This document shows, one piece after another, positions 23,447 through 30,543 of a DNA stretch of 34,055 bases (positions are counted from its first letter, which is position 1; each line of letters begins with the position of its first letter). The position numbers and the translations under genes are program-made. The stretch lies in assembly GCA_031255285.1 (NCBI GenBank), contig JAIRSU010000109.1, positions 1 to 34,055 of the forward strand, written 5' to 3'. Below the pieces are notes generated by a model, which worked only from the letters and a program-made list of their open reading frames with translations, did no database searches and had not been told where the DNA came from. Source of the stretch: Treponema sp. Its GTDB lineage: Bacteria > Spirochaetota > Spirochaetia > Treponematales > Breznakiellaceae.

Positions 23447-23505
23447 GGGGACAGGAATTATAACGTAAAAGCCTTATATTATCCGCCTGTTCCCTCATCT
23501 TTTTT
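23447..23505. terminator. Bidirectional terminator
   Basis: GGGGACAGG (23447-23455) pairs with CCTGTTCCC (23486-23494, one wobble) and is followed by TCATCTTTTTT on plus. Read on minus, the stem is followed by TATAGTTTTT. It lies between two convergent genes and suits both. Confidence 0.7.
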
Positions 23506-23522
23506 GGGAAAATTGTTAGTTT

Positions 23523-24653
23523 CTAACTAAATTTTTTTGAAATACTTGCTTCGAGCAAAGCTAGTATGAATGGACCCACACCTTTGAAATCATCTTCAAC
23601 CACAGATTCGCCTACATAGTAAGCAAACGAGCCATCACGGTAAGGATTACCACCCAGACCGGCAACCGCGCAAATACCGTCAAGGTGTAATTCTCCTTCA
23701 GTACCTTCTCTGAGGCGGCTCATAAGTCCTCGTAATCCTGAATCCGCGCCTGCTTTGACAACTTCTAAATGTTTCGTATAGCCTTTGTTGAGTAATTTAT
23801 AGAGAAAATATGTAAACATCGCTGAACAAGATGTTTCGAGGTAGTTTCCAAAACGTGAGCCAGCATCAAGCACCTGGTACCACAATCCACTTTCTATATC
23901 TTGATACCGCAGAATAGGGTCTATGAGACGGTCGCTTATATCCAAGAGAGTTTGTCTATGACTGGATAATTCGTATGGAATGAAGTCAAGAACATCAACC
24001 AGCGCCATACTGAACCAACCCAAAGCTCTGCCCCAGAAGTGCGGAGAACAACCAGTTTCTGGATTAGCCCACTTTTGAACGCAGGATTCGTCCCATGCAT
24101 GGTAAAGAAGTCCAGTCTTAGAGTCTCGCGCCTTTGATTCCAATAGGATAAATTGATGAACAATGTCGTCAAAATCTATGAGACGGGCAGTTTTATTTTC
24201 TTGGTTAAAAACTGCCGTGTATTGTGCGTAAAATGGTTCCGCCATATAAAGTCCATCAAGCCACATCTGAAACGGATAAATCTGTTTATGCCAAAACCCT
24301 CCCGATTTTGTCCGCGGTTGTTCTTTCAATTGTTCTCTCAAGATATCAAGTGTCTTCCGGTACTTCTCTTCTCCTGTTTTGGCAAAAAAAACAAAGGAAA
24401 GTTTGCCCATATTGATTTGGTCAAGATTGAATTCGTCCCCTCGATAACTCACAATGTCGCCATCTTCGGTGATTTTAGTATCAAACATGGACTTTACCCA
24501 CGCCTTATATGTAGGATTATCCAGAAAATCAGCAGTCTTGAGGATAGCTTGCAAGACAAGCCCATGCTCATAATGCCATTTAACCTGTTCTTGCGTATAA
24601 CGTTTCATCACTGATAAGACTATACGCTCAAGAACTGGTTTCGTTGTATCCAT
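23523..24653 (-). CDS. Unsaturated rhamnogalacturonyl hydrolase (GH105)
   Basis: GH105 enzyme of the YteR type, which removes the unsaturated galacturonate from the non-reducing end of rhamnogalacturonan oligosaccharides made by pectin lyases. 376 residues from ATG 24653, an (alpha/alpha)6 barrel. The two catalytic-site aspartates are D78 in FNLDQINMGK and D133 in QMWLDGLYMA, 55 apart as in Bacillus YteR (D88 and D143). HFWGRALGWFSMALVD is a further family block. No signal peptide, so it acts in the cytoplasm on imported sugars. ATG 24653 has GGGGG a few bases upstream; the longer frame begins with GTG 24686. Last gene of the importer cluster. Confidence 0.92.
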   Translation of the reverse strand: MDTTKPVLERIVLSVMKRYTQEQVKWHYEHGLVLQAILKTADFLDNPTYKAWVKSMFDTKITEDGDIVSYRGDEFNLDQINMGKLSFVFFAKTGEEKYRKTLDILREQLKEQPRTKSGGFWHKQIYPFQMWLDGLYMAEPFYAQYTAVFNQENKTARLIDFDDIVHQFILLESKARDSKTGLLYHAWDESCVQKWANPETGCSPHFWGRALGWFSMALVDVLDFIPYELSSHRQTLLDISDRLIDPILRYQDIESGLWYQVLDAGSRFGNYLETSCSAMFTYFLYKLLNKGYTKHLEVVKAGADSGLRGLMSRLREGTEGELHLDGICAVAGLGGNPYRDGSFAYYVGESVVEDDFKGVGPFILALLEASISKKFS

Positions 24654-24741
24654 AAAGCCCCCACTTTGCTTCAGATTAGCAAGCACCCCCCAAGATAACT
24701 TTCTTCCTTATGGGGACTACTTTTACACCATTACTAATTTT

Positions 24742-26310
24742 TTACTTGAGATAGCTAGCGGCTTTTGCGGCAGAGATGCCTTTTTCTTCCCAATCCAACC
24801 CACCGAGCTTGTCAAATTCTGCTACCCATGCGGTCCAATTATCACGAGTCAGTTGTCGTCTACCAGTGAGGAATTCTGCAACTCCCTGCTCGTAAAAGCG
24901 TTTGAGATCAGCATTGGGCGAGAGGAGAGCGTCTCCACCAATATTGGGCGTCCATGGTTTCGACTGCATATCTCGCAGGGCGGTCAACGCGCTCATAGTT
25001 TTGCCGGAGGTCGGCGTTTTGTAGGTCGGATAACGCGCCGCAAGTTCTACTTCTCCGTTATAGAAAACCATATTACGAAGCTGAGTCAAGGGCTGAATCT
25101 CCGGCTGAGTAAAACCAAGTTTTTGGTCCGGCAGGCCTTCCACAGAAGGAACGCCGTCTGCGTCCAAGAGGTAATTTACACCTTCTTCGCCCCATCCAAG
25201 AAGAAAATAGCCTTCATCCGAAGACATCCATTCTAAAAGTTTAGCGATGGCCGGTCCCTTGCCTTGTTTCATAGCATTAGCGGACACGGCGTAGATGCGA
25301 TAGGCTTGGGAATAGACACCAACCGACTGTTCACCTGTTGGACCTTTTGGCGGGTCAATAATTATCCATTCACCATCGGGAAAATTCTTATCAAAAGGCG
25401 CGTAATTAGCTTCAGATGCATAGGCGCTGTTCTGCTCTCGCATGATACCAAAACGCCCTTGTTTCCATGCCGCTCTGAAGTCGTCTTTGCCATAGCTCGA
25501 CCAATTGGGATCAATCACTCCCTCGTCCACGAGGCGCTTGACATAATTCAAGCCATCAAAGTAAGCAGGTTTCCGCACATTGAGTCCAGGGTCAGATACG
25601 GTTAAATTCCACGTGCCAGCAACACCAAAAGCACCCATTAACGGATCAAAGCGCCGACCTAAACCCTCCTCAAAATTGTTGATTTCAATGAAAGCTCCGT
25701 ATCCGTAAGTATCGTCCCTACCATTTCCATCTGGATCGTTGAAGGTAAACGCTTTCATCACAGCGAGGAAGTCCTCTGTAGATACAGGTACTGGCAAACC
25801 CAGCTTATCAAGCCAGTCTTTGCGAATTAGGACACCTTCATTTTTGGCGATGGTACCGGGCGAAGCGAGTCCATAGGATTTGCCATTCACCACAGTAAAC
25901 GCCTGTGCATCTGCGTCATATTGCGCCTTGGTCCGCGTTGGCATGAGTGCGTAGAGGTCATCTACAGTAGCGATAAGTCCAGCGCGAATAAGATTGAGCC
26001 ACGGGTCACGACGTACCATGAACAAATCTGGCAGAGTATTGGAAGCCCCCGCCGCTTGAATCTTCACATCCTGATCAGACTCATTAGAGGGTAATGCAGT
26101 AGGTACAAGATTGATGTTGAGTTTTTCTTTAATGATTTTAAGTGCCTTCCAATCCGACGGCGGAGGTCCAGCTTCAGTTACAGCCGCCCCGTACCACAAT
26201 TCAATAGTGACCGGCGCATCAGACTCTACACCTGCCACATTCTTCTTGGAACATCCAAAACACACCGCTGTCATTGCTATAACAACGATCATTTTTTTCA
26301 TGTTTTTCAT
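24742..26310 (-). CDS. Sugar-binding lipoprotein of an ABC importer (LplA/YtcQ type)
   Basis: 522 residues. Lipoprotein signal MKNMKKMIVVIAMTAVCFGC with lipobox CFGC at about 17-20, so a surface or periplasmic solute-binding protein. The two-lobed fold of the large extracellular family 1 group is indicated by IELWYGAA, LPDLFMVRRDPWLNL, KSYGLASPG and LIRKDWLDKLGLPVP. SD AAGGAG precedes the start. With the adjacent LplB/LplC-like permeases and GH105, rhamnogalacturonan oligosaccharides are the likely ligand (inference). Aromatic residues that would stack on sugars are frequent near the C-terminus. Confidence 0.88.
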   Translation of the reverse strand: MKNMKKMIVVIAMTAVCFGCSKKNVAGVESDAPVTIELWYGAAVTEAGPPPSDWKALKIIKEKLNINLVPTALPSNESDQDVKIQAAGASNTLPDLFMVRRDPWLNLIRAGLIATVDDLYALMPTRTKAQYDADAQAFTVVNGKSYGLASPGTIAKNEGVLIRKDWLDKLGLPVPVSTEDFLAVMKAFTFNDPDGNGRDDTYGYGAFIEINNFEEGLGRRFDPLMGAFGVAGTWNLTVSDPGLNVRKPAYFDGLNYVKRLVDEGVIDPNWSSYGKDDFRAAWKQGRFGIMREQNSAYASEANYAPFDKNFPDGEWIIIDPPKGPTGEQSVGVYSQAYRIYAVSANAMKQGKGPAIAKLLEWMSSDEGYFLLGWGEEGVNYLLDADGVPSVEGLPDQKLGFTQPEIQPLTQLRNMVFYNGEVELAARYPTYKTPTSGKTMSALTALRDMQSKPWTPNIGGDALLSPNADLKRFYEQGVAEFLTGRRQLTRDNWTAWVAEFDKLGGLDWEEKGISAAKAASYLK

Positions 26311-26327
26311 AAAAAATCTCCTTTTCT

Positions 26328-27242
26328 TTATCCTTTTACACTACCCAGCATCGTTCCTTTCGTAAAGTATTTTTGGATGAATGGGTATGCGATAATCATT
26401 GGAATGGCGGACATAAACACACTTGCCGCCTTAATTGCTTGCACGTTGGCATTACCGAAAGCGCTAACCTCGACGAACTCGTTCATGCCGCTTGCCATGA
26501 GGATGTTACGAAGTAGTATAGGCAATGGTTGCAGACTGTTGTTATTAATGTAGAGCATAGCATGGAAGAAATCATTCCAAAAAGTAACGCCATAGTAGAG
26601 ACCGATAGTCAGTAAGATGGGCTTGGACACAGGCAAAACGATACTCAAAAGTACTCGTAGCTCTGAAGCTCCATCAATACGCGCCGATTCTTTCAACTCA
26701 TCGGGGATCCCCTCGAAGAAGCCCCGCATAATGAGACAGTTGTAAGTACTGATGGCCCCAGGCAGGAAGATGGCGGCCAAATGGTTAGTCAATCCCAGTT
26801 TTGTCACCACAAGGTAGGATGGGATAATACCTACATTAAAAAGATACGGTATCAAGATAAGTATTGTCAGAAATTTTCTGCCAGGCAAGGATTTTACCGA
26901 AAGCACATAGGCAAGGGGAACAGTCAGAAACAAAGCGCTTGTTATACCAAACACAAAAATCTTCAGACTATTGAAAAAGGCATTCAAGAACCCATTATTG
27001 CCAAGAAGCGCTTTATATGCAGCCGTTGACCATTTCCACGGTGCCAGAAACATACCTTCGAGGTTACTTCCGATAAAATCATTAGGACGGAATGACAATG
27101 TGATAACACTCCACATTGGAACAGCAACTATCACCAAGATGAAAACCAAAAAAATATCAAGTATCACATAAAATGTGAAATCTCCAGCTGTAAGATAAAT
27201 TTCTCTACCTTTTACCTTCATCATTTTATATTCTTTCATCAT
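26328..27242 (-). CDS. ABC sugar permease, LplC/YtcP type
   Basis: 304 residues, six membrane helices, MalG-like. The EAA loop that contacts the ATPase is ELKESARIDGASELRVLLSI at about 200-219, followed by VLPVSKPIL. The end (YPFIQKYFTKGTMLGSVKG) is typical of this branch. GGGAG precedes ATG 27242. It lies between the partner permease and the binding protein and is co-transcribed with both. No ATPase gene is in the cluster, as usual for LplABC systems that share an MsmX-type ATPase encoded elsewhere. Confidence 0.92.
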   Translation of the reverse strand: MMKEYKMMKVKGREIYLTAGDFTFYVILDIFLVFILVIVAVPMWSVITLSFRPNDFIGSNLEGMFLAPWKWSTAAYKALLGNNGFLNAFFNSLKIFVFGITSALFLTVPLAYVLSVKSLPGRKFLTILILIPYLFNVGIIPSYLVVTKLGLTNHLAAIFLPGAISTYNCLIMRGFFEGIPDELKESARIDGASELRVLLSIVLPVSKPILLTIGLYYGVTFWNDFFHAMLYINNNSLQPLPILLRNILMASGMNEFVEVSAFGNANVQAIKAASVFMSAIPMIIAYPFIQKYFTKGTMLGSVKG

Positions 27243-27311
27243 GACATCTCCCTATAATTGAACATGAGCAGTATAATAAACAAACTTTACTCCTCATTTC
27301 CTTATTATTAT

Positions 27312-28238
27312 TTAGAACAGAGAAGAATCAGATACTTTTTTGACCATATAGTTTGACAGCCAAATAGTGAACAATCCAATGATTCCCTTGAATATTCCGA
27401 CCGCTGTGGCGAGCCCGAATTGAAACTCCAACAAACCTTGACGATAAACCCATGTATCTATAATATCGGCGACACTGTAGACTGGGGTTGAGTAGAGCAT
27501 AAATATCTGATTGAAACCCGCATCCAGAATGGTACCAAGCCGCAATAACACTACCATCACGATAACAGGACGTATAGACGGCAAAGTGATATACCACACC
27601 TTTTGCAGAGCGCTTACCCCTTCGACCGTAGCCGCTTCGTAAAGCGATGGATCAATACCCATAAGCGCTGCAATGAAAATTATCGCGCTCCAGCCCATCT
27701 CTTTCCACCCATCCGACATGATAACTATCCATGGAAACGTCTTGGTATCTGTAAGAAACGCTACAGGCTTCCCCCCAAAAAGCTTGATAATATCGTTTAT
27801 GATCCCATCTCCGGGCGCGAGCAGAACAAGTAAAATACCGTACATGATGACCCATGACAAAAAGTGAGGCAGATACGCCAAAGTCTGTACTATTTTACCC
27901 AGTTTAGGATGGATACATTCATAAAGCATGATAGCAAGAAATATAGCAAGCGGCACACTGAAAAGCAGTTTCCCAAAACTATAGACCAGCGTATTTCTCA
28001 ACAGTTCCCAGAAATAAAAAGAGTTAAAAAACGTTATGAAATGCGTAAACCCTATTATTTTACTTCCCATGACACCGTCAAGAGGCATGAAGTCCTTAAA
28101 AGCTATCTGTCCGTTCCAGATAGGAAGATATTTAAAAATAATATAATAAGTTAACGGTATGACGAGTAACACATACACCGAAAAATGGCGACGGATTTCT
28201 CGCCCCAGCCTTAATTCTAGTTTTTCATAATTTTCCAT
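27312..28238 (-). CDS. ABC sugar permease, LplB/YteP type
   Basis: 308 residues, MalF-like partner permease with six membrane helices and an N-terminal hydrophilic start. The EAA loop is YEAATVEGVSALQKVWYITL. FDAGFNQIFMLYSTPVY-like text, here LDAGFNQIFMLYSTPVYSVA, is diagnostic of the LplB/YteP branch. First gene of the operon (28238 to 23523 on minus). An AAAGGA lies about 12 nt before the ATG, somewhat far. The upstream 190 bp hold no clear promoter; a small dyad TGATC/GATCA sits at about 28245-28265. No dedicated regulator gene lies beside the operon. Confidence 0.92.
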   Translation of the reverse strand: MENYEKLELRLGREIRRHFSVYVLLVIPLTYYIIFKYLPIWNGQIAFKDFMPLDGVMGSKIIGFTHFITFFNSFYFWELLRNTLVYSFGKLLFSVPLAIFLAIMLYECIHPKLGKIVQTLAYLPHFLSWVIMYGILLVLLAPGDGIINDIIKLFGGKPVAFLTDTKTFPWIVIMSDGWKEMGWSAIIFIAALMGIDPSLYEAATVEGVSALQKVWYITLPSIRPVIVMVVLLRLGTILDAGFNQIFMLYSTPVYSVADIIDTWVYRQGLLEFQFGLATAVGIFKGIIGLFTIWLSNYMVKKVSDSSLF

Positions 28239-28428
28239 AGATTTATGATCCTTTGCGAATGATCATCCACATTTCTTCAATTTGATTTGATTTAGTTGAG
28301 AATATTAACATCAGAAAACGATAAAATACTGGCAGTTTATTGGATTTTTCAGATACCTCTTTCCCCTATGTAATTTCCCCCAGAGTCTATGCTCACTATA
28401 TCTGGGATATCACTATTCCTCCTCCTCC

Positions 28429-28626
28429 TTACAAACTCCGCTTCCCCGTGGACAGTGTTTGTTCTGCCTGAATACTCCCTGGCGGGAGACCGTATTGCCG
28501 CTTCGTGTTCTCTTGGGCGGTATAGGCTACACGGATGTATGCCAATACATCTGCTCTATTTTCCGAATCAAGTCGCTTGAAATTCTCTAAAAGCTCTTTA
28601 GAATTATCAGCTACTTCTAAAGTAGA
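28429..28626 (-). pseudogene. Truncated C-terminal part of a regulator-like gene
   Basis: A 65-codon frame with no start codon reads naturally: STLEVADNSKELLENFKRLD, SENRADVLAYIRVAYTAQEN, TKRQYGLPPG. The helical NFKRLD-ENRADVLAYI pattern resembles the tail of XRE-type DNA-binding proteins, but the helix-turn-helix half is missing and a TGA precedes it. Immediately after its stop, four GGA repeats form a strong SD for a GTG frame of only four codons. Apparently the remains of a small operon upstream of the sugar importer. Confidence 0.4.
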
Positions 28627-28771
28627 TCAGTTATTTCTAAACGTATCAAGTATCTTTTAAGAATTTTTGTAGAAACAGATGATATTTTATAAATGTTATC
28701 CGGGATTGAAAGTGAAAGGGAAGTTTTCAGTGGCCGAAACATCAAATTGACTTGCCTTGAATTTGGTGTTA

Positions 28772-29113
28772 ATGAAACATGACTCCGCACAGGCGGGCGA
28801 AATCTTTGTTACCAAGCGGCAACCTCAAACCATTATAGTTTCGGATGGGAGAGAACTATCATTTGATGAACAAGAGTTGCTTGAAATTTATGATAAGCTA
28901 ATATCGGAGACTCAAAAATATTCTCGACTATGTTAAGGAGAAACTAGAACTCCAAGAATTGAGAAAAAGGATGGGCGCGAATATAGAAGCCAAACCAACA
29001 TACAGAACAGTAGCCCATCTACCGAAATCCCGCCTGAAAAAGGGGAACAGAGGACTCCTGGGACGGCAGGTAGACTGCTGGATAAGAAGATAAGGGAAAT
29101 GTACTTGCTATGA
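28772..29113 (+). pseudogene. Broken small gene of unknown family
   Basis: ATG 28772 opens a 54-residue frame (AGEIFVTKRQPQTIIVSDGR, ELSFDEQELLEIYDKLISET) to TAA 28936. After that stop the same frame stays open to 29113 (TEIPPEKGEQRTPGTAGRLL), while the +1 frame also carries natural text (ILDYVKEKLELQELRKRMG). One or two frameshifts in a single gene fit best. An intact 54-residue protein is possible. No SD. Confidence 0.35.
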
Positions 29114-29128
29114 CAAAAGAGGAAAATC

Positions 29129-29812
29129 ATGGAAGAAAAAAGCGAAAAAAACATATTGAATGAAAAATGGAGGGAAGTCGCACGTATTATTTTTAATGCA
29201 ATACTTGTCATATGTGCTGGGATTGGAACATTTCTCACCGTTATTGAATTGGGAATGGCCATGACGTTATCTGCTTTTACCATTCAAAGCAATCTATTGT
29301 GCTTAATTATGTCCAGTGTCACATTAATACGTCAAGTATTAAAACGAAATTCTGATAATAGGTTGTATACTTTTTTCAAAGGAATGGCGTTACTCTCAAT
29401 TCTATTGACTTTTATTGTATATAATTTTGTATTAAAGCCTTACTTCAATACGACTCAAGTGCAAAATGCAACGCTTGCAAATAATCTGCAACACATAATT
29501 GTTCCATTGATGACAGTCGCAGACTATTTTCTTTTTGAAAAGAAGGGAATGTATACTATGTGGCATCCTTTCGCGTGGACGGCATTTCCATTATATTATG
29601 TCGGTTACACCGCTATATATAAGGCGTTTGGCGGTATGTATAAATTTTCAGGAAATACAGTTGCCAAATTCCCGTATTTTTTTCTTGATTATGAAACATT
29701 TGGATTAAAAACAGTAGGAATATGGGTTTTGTTGATTGTCATAGGCTTCATAGGGTCTTCGTATTTGTTGGTCGGACTTGACAGAATTTTAGTAAAAGTA
29801 CAAAAAAGGTAA
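29129..29812 (+). CDS. Pr6Pr/AIG1-like integral membrane protein
   Basis: 227 residues with about six membrane helices, resembling the bacterial Pr6Pr (FAR-17a/AIG1-like) family: FTIQSNLLCLIM, then NNLQHIIVPLMTVADYFLF and FPYFFLDYETFG. In the animal relatives AIG1 and ADTRP a membrane threonine and histidine hydrolyse fatty-acid esters of hydroxy fatty acids; T51 in FTIQSN and H122 in LQHIIVP are candidates for that pair (inference by pattern). SD AGAGG precedes ATG 29129. The gene is clearly more AT-rich than its neighbours and sits next to broken genes, which suggests acquisition. Confidence 0.7.
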   Translation: MEEKSEKNILNEKWREVARIIFNAILVICAGIGTFLTVIELGMAMTLSAFTIQSNLLCLIMSSVTLIRQVLKRNSDNRLYTFFKGMALLSILLTFIVYNFVLKPYFNTTQVQNATLANNLQHIIVPLMTVADYFLFEKKGMYTMWHPFAWTAFPLYYVGYTAIYKAFGGMYKFSGNTVAKFPYFFLDYETFGLKTVGIWVLLIVIGFIGSSYLLVGLDRILVKVQKR

Positions 29813-29841
29813 TTGACAAAAACCATGTCTTAACCTAAAAT
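29813..29841 (+). promoter_or_regulatory. Promoter of the TPR gene, leaderless type
   Basis: TTGACA (29813-29818), 17-nt spacer, TAAAAT (29836-29841). Six nt separate the -10 from ATG 29848 and no SD is present. The -35 begins at the stop codon of the preceding gene. Confidence 0.6.
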
Positions 29842-29847
29842 TTCGAT

Positions 29848-30531
29848 ATGAATATGAAACGGATACTTTTTACCCTTTCCCTTCTTTTTTTCTTTGCGCT
29901 CTCAAGCGTGTTCACTCAAACCAGACCTGACGCTTTGGCAAAATATCGTACTGGGCGCAGTTTGGAGAGTTCAAATCGTTTACAAGAGGCTGCGGCTAAT
30001 TACAATGAAGCCGTCCGCATTTGCAACGATGAAATAAATAATAGGGTAGCTACCAGAGACACCTATGTGGTTATGACATGGACGCTACAGCGGCTGAAGA
30101 GATACGACGACGTTATTTCTTGGGCGGAGAGAGGATTGACTCTGTACCCCGATGATTACCGTCTCAATGAAATCATGGGAGAAGCTTTCTTTTACAAGGA
30201 CGACTATAAACGCTCGCTTGACATGATGCAGTCCTTCACCAACAGATTACCCAGAAACGACAGAGTGTCTACCGCCTATTTCTTCATGGGGGAGATTTTC
30301 AGAATAGAGGGAAAATTTCATCGCGCAGACATCGCCTATAGCGCCGCGGTACGTTTGGAACCGAACATCGCCCTGTGGTGGTATAGATTAGGGCTGGTTT
30401 GGGAGTCTTTAAGGGATTACACCTCGGCGCAAGAAGCATTCAACAGGGCGCTGCAACTCGAACCCAACCGCTCGGACGCATCCGAAGGACTTGTGCGCGT
30501 TAGACAGCATATAGCAAACGGAACATCCTGA
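29848..30531 (+). CDS. Exported TPR-repeat protein
   Basis: 227 residues. A signal peptide (MNMKRILFTLSLLFFFALSS, cleavage near VFTQ) is followed by tetratricopeptide-like helical pairs: KYRTGRSLESSNRLQEAAANY, shortened here to the block around LQEAAANYNEAVRI, then RYDDVISWAERGLTLYP, DYKRSLDMMQSF, GKFHRADIAYSAAVRLEP and DYTSAQEAFNRALQLEP. TPR proteins are scaffolds, common in the spirochaete periplasm; no specific role is visible. Ends 12 bp before the convergent helicase stop, with no terminator between. The second ATG (29854) is also possible, but the promoter favours 29848. Confidence 0.85.
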   Translation: MNMKRILFTLSLLFFFALSSVFTQTRPDALAKYRTGRSLESSNRLQEAAANYNEAVRICNDEINNRVATRDTYVVMTWTLQRLKRYDDVISWAERGLTLYPDDYRLNEIMGEAFFYKDDYKRSLDMMQSFTNRLPRNDRVSTAYFFMGEIFRIEGKFHRADIAYSAAVRLEPNIALWWYRLGLVWESLRDYTSAQEAFNRALQLEPNRSDASEGLVRVRQHIANGTS

Positions 30532-30543
30532 AACCTGCGTCTC

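Noticed and set aside
24153-24614. 153-codon plus-strand ORF opposite the GH105 gene
   Set aside because: Antisense shadow; the minus frame has both catalytic aspartates at the expected spacing.
28933-29283. 116-codon minus-strand ORF overlapping the Pr6Pr gene start
   Set aside because: Hydrophobic text is the antisense of a membrane-protein gene; no SD, and the plus frame has SD and family pattern.
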